Assembly: GCA_001792465.1 (NCBI GenBank)
Contig: MGGO01000031.1
Span: 22,651 to 86,650 of the forward strand
From: Candidatus Woesebacteria bacterium RIFCSPHIGHO2_01_FULL_44_10
GTDB taxonomy: Bacteria > Patescibacteriota > Microgenomatia > UBA8517
Length of the DNA stretch: 64,000 nt
Direction of reading: 5' to 3'
Below the pieces are notes generated by a model. The model did no database searches. It had not been told where the DNA came from and worked only from the letters and a program-made list of their open reading frames with translations. The position numbers and the translations under genes are program-made. Shown here piece after piece: positions 47,258 through 56,117 of the stretch (the first letter of the stretch is position 1; each line of letters opens with the position of its first letter).

Positions 47258-47851
47258 TCAATATGCGGTGATGGCGACGGCGGTGCCGGCTTGGGCATAG
47301 ATGCAGCCCCAAACGTATTCCCCACCAGAAAGTAGTTTTTTGTGGCCCAGTGTGTTTTCCCACAGGCTCACCGCTTCCGTTGGAGTCTGTGCACCGGAAA
47401 GTAAAAACTCTGATAGGTTGTATTTTTCAAATATCCATTTTAAATCTGAGCGTTCATCGGGCATTTTTGAAAAGCCTTCATGACCATCCAATTTCCCAAG
47501 CTCTAATAACTGATTGAGTCGGATCGCGGCAATGGTGCACAACTCATCACGCTGAGAAAGGGGATTCACCCCCAATTCGCGGCGGCGGCGGTTGACTGCT
47601 TCCCACAAGTCGGGCCCGCCCCAAGTTAAAACCGGTGATTGGTTAAAAGTTTGGCTTTGAGGGCCTTCGGTTAGGTTACTGGTCATCAGTTTTTCAAGTT
47701 GTTCCTGAACTTGTTTAGCCGTTTGGGTCGAACCCTTTGAATACCCTAAAACAAAAACACCAATAATAACCACTGCAAAAGAAACAAGCAAAAAAGATGA
47801 AGAAAAGACTTCAAAGACAATCAAGAGAATTTTTTTGGGACTAATTTTCAT
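47258..47851 (-). CDS. CAP (SCP/PR1) domain protein, membrane-anchored
   Basis: The 197-residue protein has an N-terminal helix (IVFEVFSSSFLLVSFAVVIIGVFV) and a CAP domain: LWEAVNRRRRELGVNPLS, IAAIRLNQL, GHEGFSKM, and SGGEYVWGC near the end. It should face outside. The His/Glu cavity residues are partly recognisable (GHEGF). It overlaps dtd by 4 nt, so it is co-transcribed with it. Confidence 0.82.
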   Translation of the reverse strand: MKISPKKILLIVFEVFSSSFLLVSFAVVIIGVFVLGYSKGSTQTAKQVQEQLEKLMTSNLTEGPQSQTFNQSPVLTWGGPDLWEAVNRRRRELGVNPLSQRDELCTIAAIRLNQLLELGKLDGHEGFSKMPDERSDLKWIFEKYNLSEFLLSGAQTPTEAVSLWENTLGHKKLLSGGEYVWGCIYAQAGTAVAITAY

Positions 47852-48273
47852 TCTTCAAATAAAATTGTAACAGGACCATCCAGTAGGGCATTAATCTTCA
47901 TGTACTCACCAAAACTCCCGGTTTCTACCTTTATATCCTGATCCTGAAGCCGAGCCACAAAATAGTCATACAACTCCCTGGCTTTATCCGGGGTAGCCGC
48001 TTTAATAAACGACGGCCTGTTACCTTTAGAGGTATCCGCATACAGCGTAAACTGGGAAACCACCAAAACTGATGCCTTGGTGTCCCGGACAGACAAATTC
48101 ATTTTGCCCTCTTTATCAGCCATTACCCTCAGGTTGGCCAGCTTCTTAATCAATATATCTACCGTTTGGGTTGTGTCTCTCGCTCCAACCCCCAGGAGCA
48201 CCAAAAGACCTGAATCAATCTTGCCAGCAATACCTACTTGAGCCTCACGCACCCTCTGCACGACTAAACGCAT
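47848..48273 (-). CDS. dtd: D-aminoacyl-tRNA deacylase
   Basis: The 141-residue protein matches Dtd: MRLVVQRVREAQVGI, SQFTLYADTSKGNRPSF (the catalytic SQFTLYAD) and NALLDGPVTI (the GP cross-subunit motif). It frees D-amino acids from mischarged tRNAs. Confidence 0.94.
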   Translation of the reverse strand: MRLVVQRVREAQVGIAGKIDSGLLVLLGVGARDTTQTVDILIKKLANLRVMADKEGKMNLSVRDTKASVLVVSQFTLYADTSKGNRPSFIKAATPDKARELYDYFVARLQDQDIKVETGSFGEYMKINALLDGPVTILFEE

Positions 48274-48292
48274 GCACCTATTTTAGCACAGG

Positions 48293-48976
48293 CTACTTTT
48301 TTATCTTGGCGTACCAATCGGACAGGATTTTGGAAACCAAATCTTTGCTCCCTAAGCCAACCGACAAACCCACCACTAAAACCAAGGTGTAAGTCAGACC
48401 CTGGAAAAAAGTGTTAATTAACCCCTGGGCAACCTGCAGTTGATCAACGGCCGCAAAGAAAGCCACTAAGAGTATTACCCAGCGCGACAGCGCGCTCACC
48501 GGCTTTGCCACGTCGTGGTCTACCGATGCTAAAGCTCCCCTAACTAAGCCCTCAACCAAACCGGCTACTATGTAACCAGCGGCAAAAATAAGAGCCGCAG
48601 CAATAACGTTTGGCAGATAGCCCAAAACCGTAACCACTACTTGGGAAACAACTGTTAAGCCAAGCAGGTCAACCACTGCCAAGAAAAAGACTAGGATGAC
48701 GAGCCACTGAACCAAAGATCCCATAAGCTCGATAAACGATAGCCTAATCTCTGCTTTGTTTAGGTAACTCTCGACCCCAGCCGATGTGGTCAATTTTTCA
48801 AGCTTCACAAGCTTAAAAAGCCCAACCACCAGCCTCTTTGCCCATGCTGCCAGCAAAAGTCCAACGATAAAAAGAACTATTGCACCAAGCAGATTGGGTA
48901 GAATCCCCAAAAAGGAAGCCCAAACCTGGGCCCACGAGGCCAAAAGCGCCGATTGCCAAGCTGAAAGTGTATTCAT
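48293..48976 (-). CDS. MscS-related conserved-TM-helix membrane protein
   Basis: The 227-residue protein has four or five long hydrophobic helices (ILPNLLGAIVLFIVGLLLA, LVQWLVILVFFLAVVDLLG, ILLVAFFAAVDQL, LTYTLVLVVGLSVGLG) ending with GSKDLVSKIL. It matches the repeat family of MscS-like transmembrane helices without the cytoplasmic vestibule of a full MscS. A small ion channel is plausible. Confidence 0.75.
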   Translation of the reverse strand: MNTLSAWQSALLASWAQVWASFLGILPNLLGAIVLFIVGLLLAAWAKRLVVGLFKLVKLEKLTTSAGVESYLNKAEIRLSFIELMGSLVQWLVILVFFLAVVDLLGLTVVSQVVVTVLGYLPNVIAAALIFAAGYIVAGLVEGLVRGALASVDHDVAKPVSALSRWVILLVAFFAAVDQLQVAQGLINTFFQGLTYTLVLVVGLSVGLGSKDLVSKILSDWYAKIKK

Positions 48977-49033
48977 ATTCTCATCACCTCCTCTCGCTTA
49001 CATTTCATAGTAGCAAATCTGGCCTTTTTTTGA

Positions 49034-49039
49034 TATAAT
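49034..49039 (+). promoter_or_regulatory. -10 box of rnpB
   Basis: TATAAT at 49034-49039, 6 nt before the first base (49046) of the P1 stem. Confidence 0.65.
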
Positions 49040-49045
49040 AGTCTT

Positions 49046-49367
49046 CTCTGGAGGTGGGACAGTCGCTCCGATGATATATCGGAGAGGAAAGTCCAGGCAG
49101 CAGAAGGCAGGGTGCCCCGATGTAAATCGGGGACGGGTACCCTTCGGCAAGCTCAGGGTAGCCTGAGTGCAATCGAAGGCCAACCGCTAGTTTAGAGCAA
49201 CAGAGACGAGTCTTGCACGAGCTTAAAGCTCGAGCGAGGGTGAAACGGGCAATCCTCCCCGCTGCAACCCACGAAGTGGACGTTTGAGGTAGCCTTCCCG
49301 AGTCCTAAAGTGGGGCATTAGACAGATGACTGTCGAGAAACAGAACCTGGCTTACCAGCCTCCAGAG
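49046..49367 (+). ncRNA. rnpB: RNase P RNA, class A
   Basis: The 322-nt RNA has the universal core: GAGGAAAGTCCAGGC (CR-I), GGTGAAACGG and ACAGATGACTGTC near the 3' end (CR-V ACAG-A...). The ends pair exactly: CTCTGGAGG (49046-49054) with CCTCCAGAG (49359-49367) as stem P1. It is the catalytic subunit that trims the 5' ends of pre-tRNAs. Its last 50 nt overlap the 3' end of the convergent AI-2E gene. A short U-rich run (TTTCTTT) follows. Confidence 0.95.
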
Positions 49368-50325
49368 TTTCTTTAATAATTACTTCAAGCGTGATTACAA
49401 CCGGGACCGAAAGAATGGCTCCGACCACCCCCGCAATCTTTAGCCCGATGACAATAGCAAGAAGCGTAACCAGGGGACTGACTCCGACAGATTTCTGCAT
49501 GACTTTGGGAACAAAGACATAATTTTCAAGCTGGTGCATCAAAAATGAAAGGGCAGCCACAGCCAAACCAGTTATGGGGCTAATACCTAGTCCCACAATA
49601 ATGGCTGGAATTACGGCCACAATCGGGCCTATGGTTGGAATAATCTCCAAAATACCTACCAATAATGCCAGGGGCAGGGCAAAGGGAATTCTTAAAATCG
49701 TAAGTCCCAAGTAAAACAAAAAGCCCATCAAAAACATGACAATCAACTGAGCCCTGACCCAGCCCCCCATTTTTATCTCCAATTTATCAATCCCCTCGGA
49801 GATTTTTTTTGCGCGGTGTTCTCCAAAAACTGCTGCCAGCTGGCCAGCCAATTTTTCTCTGGCCAAAAGAAGATAAAAAGCAAAAATAAAAACGGCCAGA
49901 ACAGTCAGAACGTTGGAAAAAACCGAAATCCCAACTTTCAAAACTTGGCCGGGGAGTTGCCCCAAGGCGACTGTCGCTTCCTTGGCTACCTCCTGGGTCA
50001 CCGCCGTCGGCAAATTAAGATCATTGACATATCTGGGTAGTGAGCTTGCAAAATTTGCCGTTTGCTCAATCAAGGGTGAAATAACCAGAGCAACAGCCCC
50101 GCTAATGACGCCCAAGACCAAAATATAGACAATGGTTACCGATAAGGCTCTGGGGATTTTAAGCTTTGAAAGTCTGCGCACTAAAGGATTTAAAACAACC
50201 ATGATCAGAAGCGCAACAAAAACTTGGAGAATAATATCGCGAATCAAATACAAAAAATAAACCAATACTAAAAACAAAACCGTAAAGATAATGGTGCGGT
50301 GACTAATCTCAATTTTTCTCGGCAT
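49318..50325 (-). CDS. AI-2E family transporter
   Basis: This 335-residue membrane protein has an N-terminal pair of helices, a soluble middle, and several C-terminal helices with GILEIIPTIGPIVAVIPAII, the family signature. Some members export autoinducer-2; most have no proven substrate. The 3' end (final Ser-Arg-Gln-Ser-Ser-Val) overlaps rnpB, which presumably constrains the tail sequence. Upstream of it is miaA, 3 nt apart. Confidence 0.9.
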   Translation of the reverse strand: MPRKIEISHRTIIFTVLFLVLVYFLYLIRDIILQVFVALLIMVVLNPLVRRLSKLKIPRALSVTIVYILVLGVISGAVALVISPLIEQTANFASSLPRYVNDLNLPTAVTQEVAKEATVALGQLPGQVLKVGISVFSNVLTVLAVFIFAFYLLLAREKLAGQLAAVFGEHRAKKISEGIDKLEIKMGGWVRAQLIVMFLMGFLFYLGLTILRIPFALPLALLVGILEIIPTIGPIVAVIPAIIVGLGISPITGLAVAALSFLMHQLENYVFVPKVMQKSVGVSPLVTLLAIVIGLKIAGVVGAILSVPVVITLEVIIKETLEAGKPGSVSRQSSV

Positions 50326-50328
50326 GGA

Positions 50329-51222
50329 CTAATTATGCCATTTTTTTACCAGTTTTTCCACCTTTTTTTGCCATCCTCTCTTGCTAATATCAAACCAGTT
50401 TATCCTTCTGTTCCGTTTAAACCAGACCATCTGTCGCTTGGCATATTTTTGCTCCTCACTCTCCCATTTTCTGACAAAAATTTGTTTATCTACTTTGCCC
50501 TCAAAATAATCTTTATATTGCCGATAACCCAAAGATTGCATTGATTGGTCTTCCCATCTCACACCGCTTTTGAGCAAGTTTTTAACTTCTTTTTCAAAGC
50601 CTTGGCTTAGTCTTTGTTGAACTCTCTTTTCTATCCGTTCATCTAAAACTTTTTTGTCTGCCTTCAAACCAACGAACAGGACATCCGCCTTAATACTTAA
50701 TACTTGATACTTAATACTTAATACTTTTCTTGCCACTTCAATTGCGCGAATTAATCTTCTCGGGTTTTTGCGGTCTGATTGATTCATTGACGCGGCTTTG
50801 ATGGGGTCCTCCGCAGACAAGATTTCAAAAAGCTCTTCTGCAGACTTTTTCTCCAGTGATTTTCTTAGATTCAAATTTCTGGGAACACTTGAGGTACCGA
50901 TTCCATCAACCACGCCTTTGATATAAAAGCCCGTCCCCCCCACCAGAATCGGTAACTTTTTTTGTCTCCAGATCTGCCGCACGGCGCGCCGGGCAAACTT
51001 CACGTAGGCAGCCACGCTGAATTCGTCCCTAGGGCTAACCAAATCATAACCCAAAATGTTTCCGGTTTTGTGTTTATCTTTCCCCGTTCCAATATCCATT
51101 TGCCGATAGACTTGCCTTGAGTCTGCAGAAACTAGTACCCCGCTAAATTTCTTGGCCAGATTTAGGGCCAATTCGGTTTTCCCCGTCGCCGTCGGTCCAC
51201 AGACAACAAAAAGTTTGTTCAT
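50329..51222 (-). CDS. miaA: tRNA dimethylallyltransferase
   Basis: The 297-residue protein starts MNKLFVVCGPTATGKTELAL (P-loop) and has VSADSRQVYRQMDIGTGK, GGTGFYIKGVVDGI and NPRRLIRAIE. It adds dimethylallyl to A37 of tRNAs reading U-starting codons. I choose ATG 51222, one nt after the ABC permease stop. Between NPRRLIRAIEVARK and ADVLFVG it contains a tandem heptamer (50691-50725) coding for VLSIKYQVLSIK, an insertion not typical of the family. Confidence 0.92.
   Translation of the reverse strand: MNKLFVVCGPTATGKTELALNLAKKFSGVLVSADSRQVYRQMDIGTGKDKHKTGNILGYDLVSPRDEFSVAAYVKFARRAVRQIWRQKKLPILVGGTGFYIKGVVDGIGTSSVPRNLNLRKSLEKKSAEELFEILSAEDPIKAASMNQSDRKNPRRLIRAIEVARKVLSIKYQVLSIKADVLFVGLKADKKVLDERIEKRVQQRLSQGFEKEVKNLLKSGVRWEDQSMQSLGYRQYKDYFEGKVDKQIFVRKWESEEQKYAKRQMVWFKRNRRINWFDISKRGWQKKVEKLVKKWHN
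50691..50725. repeat. In-gene heptamer repeat in miaA
   Basis: Five tandem TAATACT units on the plus strand (third unit TGATACT), encoding part of the MiaA insertion. Because 7 is not a multiple of 3, gain or loss of one unit shifts the frame. Confidence 0.75.
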
Positions 51223-51223
51223 G

Positions 51224-52012
51224 TCAACTACTGGCACTAGTATATTTTCTTAAAGCCAGTTTCCAAAACTTAAGTGACAAAAAAACTGCTGCTGCGACAA
51301 CCCCAAAGGAAAGAATCACCCCCCTGGCTGACGCCAAGCCCATCAAGGCTTTTGCCGGAACCGTAACCATTAAGCCAACGGGAATCAAGTAGGTCAAAAT
51401 TCCGCGCAAAGGTTCGCGATAGATATCAACCGGGAACCTGCCCATGTTGACCAAGTCCCTATAAATCATGATCGTGTGATCAATTTCCAGGGTAATAATT
51501 CCAAGGGCCAAAACAGCAATGTGGAAAGCAGTCGCAATCAAAAAACCGTTAACCAAGAGTATTATGAATAACGAAACATGAATTATGGACGGATTAAGCG
51601 CCGCACCGACGTAAACCATGGCAAAAATAATTGGAGGAATGGTTACAAGGTCAATAATGTCGGCTCCACCCATCAAACTTCGAAACAACGCATTAGTGGG
51701 TCGAGCCAGAGTTAAGTCAAAACTTCCAGAAATAATTTGAGGGCGAAACCGGTAGACTTCACGGAACAAAAATTGAGCAATAATATCAATTAAGTTGAAT
51801 GTTAAAAAGAAAAAAATGATTTGATTAACTGTATAACCGGCCAGGCTTTGTGAACCTTTGAGTAAGAAGATGAGAAAAACAGCAAATAACCCAAAGCGAA
51901 TCAGTTTACCGATCAAGAAAATCAGAAAAACCATCTTCTGGGAGGCAACCATTAAAAACGAGTTTTTGCTCATAATGCCCCAGACTCTTAAGTAGTACAT
52001 AAACTTTTTCAT
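51224..52012 (-). CDS. ABC-2 type exporter permease, subunit 2
   Basis: The 262-residue protein has about six membrane helices and VYRFRPQIISGSFDLTLARPT and GIITLEIDHTIMIYRDL. It matches the ABC-2 permease family (PF06182-like). Together with the permease at 52009 (4-nt overlap) and the ATPase at 52813 it forms a complete three-gene exporter. Substrate unknown. Confidence 0.83.
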   Translation of the reverse strand: MKKFMYYLRVWGIMSKNSFLMVASQKMVFLIFLIGKLIRFGLFAVFLIFLLKGSQSLAGYTVNQIIFFFLTFNLIDIIAQFLFREVYRFRPQIISGSFDLTLARPTNALFRSLMGGADIIDLVTIPPIIFAMVYVGAALNPSIIHVSLFIILLVNGFLIATAFHIAVLALGIITLEIDHTIMIYRDLVNMGRFPVDIYREPLRGILTYLIPVGLMVTVPAKALMGLASARGVILSFGVVAAAVFLSLKFWKLALRKYTSASS

Positions 52013-52812
52013 CTGCCCTCAGCTCTGTAAACTCTCAAACCTTTGTGCCACAACCAGTTGGTAGTAAACCTCAAAAAAACAATCCATGCGGCCATTATTC
52101 CCAAACCTTTAACTATCTCTATTGCCCCCAATTTACCCAAATAAACCTGAATCGGAAAGAAAACGAGATAGGGGAAGGGAGTCAAATAAAGACCTTTTTG
52201 AATCGCGATGGGTAAAATATCCAAGGGGAAAGTCGCACCGGACAAAAACTCAGTGAAAACCCAGACAAACAAAAACTGTGCTCCCCAGGCCGCCTCTGGG
52301 TACCAAAAAGGCACCAAGCCGGTTATAAACAAAAGATGAAAAAAAATCAGGATGGCCAGTGCCACAGCAACCAGAAAAGCAAAAACGTAAATTGGGCTAA
52401 CTTGCAAAAAAAGCGGGGGCCGCAGAATAAAATAAAGAATGCCAACTTCAACGGTCGCAAAAGCAAAATTTAAAGCCTTGCTGGATAAGTCTCTGGTTAA
52501 CCAATACTTAAAATAACCAATTGGTTTCAACAAGTAGTTGGTTAGTCTGCCATCAGCAATCTCTCCCGCCACATCTACGGCCCGGGCGGACAACACAAAC
52601 GCCTTAACCACTATGATCCCAAAGACATAGGTTAATATCTGGGCCCGGTTATAGCCAAAAAGCTCCCGCCCCGGGTCAGCGAAAATGCTGTCCCACAGAA
52701 AAAACACGATAAAAATCTGGAAGACGTTTCTGACTCGCCACATGATGAAGTTTGCTTTGTAGACAAACTCTTGGACAAAGGAGATTTTAAAAACCGACCA
52801 GTATTTTTTCAT
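52009..52812 (-). CDS. ABC-2 type exporter permease, subunit 1
   Basis: The 267-residue protein has six helices and VDVAGEIADGRLTNYLLKPI, the same family as its neighbour. It starts directly after the ATPase stop and overlaps the next permease by 4 nt, so the three are stoichiometrically coupled. Confidence 0.83.
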   Translation of the reverse strand: MKKYWSVFKISFVQEFVYKANFIMWRVRNVFQIFIVFFLWDSIFADPGRELFGYNRAQILTYVFGIIVVKAFVLSARAVDVAGEIADGRLTNYLLKPIGYFKYWLTRDLSSKALNFAFATVEVGILYFILRPPLFLQVSPIYVFAFLVAVALAILIFFHLLFITGLVPFWYPEAAWGAQFLFVWVFTEFLSGATFPLDILPIAIQKGLYLTPFPYLVFFPIQVYLGKLGAIEIVKGLGIMAAWIVFLRFTTNWLWHKGLRVYRAEGR

Positions 52813-53823
52813 TTAGACAGTCTTTTTAAGTTTTGTCTTTTTAATCACACCGGTTTTAAATACATCCCTAATAATTGACTCGATGGATTCCTCCTCAATG
52901 GTCAGATCGGAAACCGGAAAGTTTTGCAAGATTTCTGAAGCGGCAACGGCGGCCGTTGCCCGTGGAACAACCAATTCCACCTGGGGCAATCTCAAACTTT
53001 TAATTTTCCCAATATTCTCCAGACTTGCAATGTTTACGTTTTTGGAAAAAGTAACTTTGATGATTTTATCCGTTGCATGCTGGCTGACAATGTCGGCAAG
53101 CTCTCCATCAAAAAGAATCTTTCCCTGGTCAATGATGATTATTCGCTTGGCAATCCCGACTAAGTCCTCCATGTTGTGGCTGGTCAATAAAATTGTGGCT
53201 TGGTGGCGACGGTTATAGTCCACAATAAAATCTCTAACTTTTTGTTGGGCAACTAAATCAAGGCCGATGGTTGGCTCATCAAGAAAAACCATTTTAGGTT
53301 TATGTAGAAGCGCGGCAATTAATTCCATGCGCATCCGTTGGCCAAGCGATAGTCTGCGAACCGGAACCTCCAGAAATTTTTCTACCTCCAAAAGTTTTAC
53401 AAGTTCACCCAACGATTGGTTGTACTTTGAATCTTTAATCTCATAGATAGCCTTGTTTAAGTTAAAGCTTTCAATTGCGGGTAGGTCCCACCAAAGCTGG
53501 TTTTTCTGGCCCATGACCAGGGAAATCTGCTTTAGGTATGCAGGCTTTCTGTCCCAGGGAGTAAACCCCAGGACTTGAACAAAACCGCTCTGGGGGTAAA
53601 GAATGCCGGAGAGAATTTTTAGTGTCGTGGTTTTGCCGGCGCCGTTTGGACCAATAAAACCAACTAGCTCACCTTCATCAACTGAGAGAGAAATTTCTCT
53701 TAAAGCTCTGATCGTTTTTTTAGTTGGGGAAACAAAACTCTTGATTGATCCTACTAATCCCGGCTTCTTTTCAACAACCTCAAAGTTTTTAATTAAGTGG
53801 CTAATTACAACTGCTTTCTCCAC
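52813..53823 (-). CDS. ABC transporter ATP-binding protein
   Basis: The 336-residue ATPase has GFIGPNGAGKTTTLKILSGIL (Walker A), LSLGQRMRMELIAALL (signature), VFLDEPTIGLD (Walker B) and the switch His in LLTSHNMEDL. A C-terminal extension after about residue 240 is usual for the partner of ABC-2 permeases of this type. It energises the two downstream permeases. Confidence 0.92.
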   Translation of the reverse strand: MEKAVVISHLIKNFEVVEKKPGLVGSIKSFVSPTKKTIRALREISLSVDEGELVGFIGPNGAGKTTTLKILSGILYPQSGFVQVLGFTPWDRKPAYLKQISLVMGQKNQLWWDLPAIESFNLNKAIYEIKDSKYNQSLGELVKLLEVEKFLEVPVRRLSLGQRMRMELIAALLHKPKMVFLDEPTIGLDLVAQQKVRDFIVDYNRRHQATILLTSHNMEDLVGIAKRIIIIDQGKILFDGELADIVSQHATDKIIKVTFSKNVNIASLENIGKIKSLRLPQVELVVPRATAAVAASEILQNFPVSDLTIEEESIESIIRDVFKTGVIKKTKLKKTV

Positions 53824-53842
53824 AACTACAAGTATACCAAGT

Positions 53843-54118
53843 TTAGCGGCTTACCTGCCTTTTTAGCCTTTTGCCTGGAGTGAAACGCGGGGAGCGGTGG
53901 GATTTGATGGTTACAAACTTCTCAGTGTTGGGGATCTTGACGGTTTTACCCTTCATTCTGATTACTCTAAAAGTTCCAAAACCTGACAAAACTACTTTTT
54001 CACCTTTGGAGAGAGTTCTACCAATCTCGTCGAGAAAAACGTCAACTGCTTCTGACGCGGCCCTTTTGGTTAAATGAGCTTTCCTAGCAACTGTCTCAAT
54101 CAATTGTCTTCTTGTCAT
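53843..54118 (-). CDS. HU/IHF family DNA-binding protein
   Basis: The 91-residue protein is a standard HU: MTRRQLIETVARKAHLTKRA, VLSGFGTFRVIRM and PRFTPGKRLKRQV with the beta-arm region KGKTVKIPNTEKFV. It bends and compacts DNA. It follows rny and precedes the ABC genes on the same strand. Confidence 0.93.
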   Translation of the reverse strand: MTRRQLIETVARKAHLTKRAASEAVDVFLDEIGRTLSKGEKVVLSGFGTFRVIRMKGKTVKIPNTEKFVTIKSHRSPRFTPGKRLKRQVSR

Positions 54119-54157
54119 TCTGGAAGAAGAATAATCTAATCTTTAGTTTTTGTCAAG

Positions 54158-55324
54158 TTAATGGGCTGAAGTCGTTCCCGTCGCTCGAACTTCACGAATG
54201 ACCGTGACTTTTATTTGCCCTGCATACTCGGCTTCTTTTTCCAACCGCTTGGCAATATCGTGGGCCAGAACAGTCATCTTATCATCGTCTATTTCCTTGG
54301 GATCGACAATTACTCTAACGTCTCTGCCCGCCTGGAATGCATAAACTTCATTTACCCCGGGAAATTCGTTGGCAATGTGCTCAATTTTGTCCATCCTTTT
54401 GACATATTCCTCATGCGGTTCATACCGGGCCCCGGGCCGGCTACCGCTTATGGCATCAGCAATCCAAACGATTACTGACTCCAGAAAACTAAATGGCTGG
54501 TCCTCATGATGTTCAGCAACCGCGGCGACGACTTTTTTGGGGAAGCCGAAGCGTTTGACTGTTGCGACTCCTACTTCAACGTGCGTCCCTTCCTCGTCGG
54601 AAACGACTTTACCAATGTCATGCAAAAGACACCCCAGTCTGACAGCTTCGACATCAGCGTCAACCTCTTGAGCGATGGCAACCCCAATTTTAGTTTCCTC
54701 AATGGTGTGAATGCCAAGATTTTGACCGTAGGAGGTTCGGAATTTATAGCGACCAATTAGTTTGATAAGGTCCGCCGGCAGATTGTAGACTCCGCATTCT
54801 TCAGTAATTTTTGTTCCCTCTTCCAGCAGAATATCGTCCATCTGAGTCTTTGTAGTTGCTACCACTTCCTCAATTCTCGAAGGCTGAATTCTGGTATCTT
54901 TAATCAGAATCTCGAGAGCGCGGCGAGCAATTTCTCTTCTAATTGAGTCGAAGGATGAAAGTCTGATGTCGCCGGTTTCGTCAATTTCCATCTCGACACC
55001 GGTTGCTTTTTCAAAGGCTCTGATATTTCTTCCTTCTTTACCGATAATTCTTCCCTTAACCTCGTCGCTGCCAACGGCAACGGTGCTGACGGTGTATTCC
55101 GCAGCATAAGTTGTCGCTCCATGCTTCATGGCGTCAACCAATATCTCACGGGCTTTGTCTTTGGCCTCAATTTTTATTCTTTCCTCGGCTCTTTTGATTT
55201 TCTTGGCCATCTCAGCCGTGATGTCTTTTTGAACCTCGTCAAGCAGCGCCTTTCTAGCCTCATCGGCTGTCATTGAAGCTATATTCTCTAACTTTTTGAT
55301 GTATTCGTCCTTCTTAATCATCAA
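54158..55324 (-). CDS. rny: Ribonuclease Y, without N-terminal membrane anchor
   Basis: The 388-residue protein contains the KH domain (KGRIIGKEGRNIRAFEKATG) and the HD domain (LGCLLHDIGKVVSDEEGTHVEVG, AVAEHHED), as in RNase Y, which starts mRNA decay by endonucleolytic cleavage. The usual N-terminal membrane helix and most of the long coiled coil are missing. The remaining coil has EEARKALLDEV-like pattern. The start overlaps the recX stop by 11 nt, so the truncation is genuine unless the start lies in a frame-shifted upstream region. Confidence 0.87.
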   Translation of the reverse strand: MMIKKDEYIKKLENIASMTADEARKALLDEVQKDITAEMAKKIKRAEERIKIEAKDKAREILVDAMKHGATTYAAEYTVSTVAVGSDEVKGRIIGKEGRNIRAFEKATGVEMEIDETGDIRLSSFDSIRREIARRALEILIKDTRIQPSRIEEVVATTKTQMDDILLEEGTKITEECGVYNLPADLIKLIGRYKFRTSYGQNLGIHTIEETKIGVAIAQEVDADVEAVRLGCLLHDIGKVVSDEEGTHVEVGVATVKRFGFPKKVVAAVAEHHEDQPFSFLESVIVWIADAISGSRPGARYEPHEEYVKRMDKIEHIANEFPGVNEVYAFQAGRDVRVIVDPKEIDDDKMTVLAHDIAKRLEKEAEYAGQIKVTVIREVRATGTTSAH

Positions 55325-55907
55325 GGCTTGATTTTACCTTTTTAATGGTTCCCCAGTCAAACCCTTTACGGGCAAGGTATGTTGCGTTAGTTTCCCAATC
55401 GCGGTTTTTCCTTCTTGCTAAAAGCCGTTTGGCCATTTCCACCTCATCACTATCGGTTTTTTTCAACACTTCGCTGATTATTTCTCTGTTTACCCCTTTA
55501 ATTCTTAATTCATAATTCAGCATTCTTTTCGACCTGGGGCGAAAATTAACTCTTTGTTCGACCCACCACTGGGCAAATTTTTTATCAGCCACTAAATCCA
55601 GGCGCTTCAGTCTACTAAAGAGCTTGGTATGGATGCTAACGGACACTTTTTTTCGACGAAGCCAGTCTTTTAACTCTTTGGTGCTTCTTGGCCTAAGGGT
55701 TGCAAAGTTCAAAAGATTATTTAAAACTTTGGTAAACTCAGCCTTGTCAATAATTTGGGTCAGCTGGTCTTCAGTCAATTCCTGCTCAACTTTTAATCCC
55801 AAACCAATAAAGTTTTCCAAATCAATGCCGAAGCCAAATTTCCCATCCAAATAAATGTTTACGCGTTTGCCGTTTCTCTGGGGTTTAATTGAAGTAATTA
55901 CCGACAC
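55314..55907 (-). CDS. recX: Regulatory protein RecX
   Basis: The 197-residue protein has the RecX three-helix repeats: ATLRPRSTKELKDWLRRKK, ADKKFAQWWVEQRVNFRPRS and LLARRKNRDW...ATYLARKGFDWGTIKKV. RecX limits RecA filament growth. It follows the DUF2283/DUF4258 pair which separates it from recA. Its stop overlaps the rny start. Confidence 0.87.
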   Translation of the reverse strand: MSVITSIKPQRNGKRVNIYLDGKFGFGIDLENFIGLGLKVEQELTEDQLTQIIDKAEFTKVLNNLLNFATLRPRSTKELKDWLRRKKVSVSIHTKLFSRLKRLDLVADKKFAQWWVEQRVNFRPRSKRMLNYELRIKGVNREIISEVLKKTDSDEVEMAKRLLARRKNRDWETNATYLARKGFDWGTIKKVKSSLDD

Positions 55908-55910
55908 AAC

Positions 55911-56117
55911 TTATAATGTCAGAATCTCGAATTTGGTTTTTTCAGGATTAAACGCAGGCATATTCTCACGAGCGTCTAATATCTCCATGCCCAAAACTTT
56001 ATTCTTTCGGTCTTCATCCACCATAATTGAGTCCGACACCTTTCTGGTATGATCATAACTACCAGGTGCCATTTTGATGTAAATCGCGTCAATTTTTGAA
56101 TCATACTTAATTTTCAT
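55911..56117 (-). CDS. DUF2283 protein, likely antitoxin
   Basis: The 68-residue protein has MKIKYDSKIDAIYIKM and DRKNKVLGMEILDA, which is DUF2283. It overlaps the DUF4258 gene by 11 nt. DUF2283-DUF4258 pairs occur as putative type II toxin-antitoxin modules, with DUF2283 as antitoxin. Confidence 0.82.
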   Translation of the reverse strand: MKIKYDSKIDAIYIKMAPGSYDHTRKVSDSIMVDEDRKNKVLGMEILDARENMPAFNPEKTKFEILTL

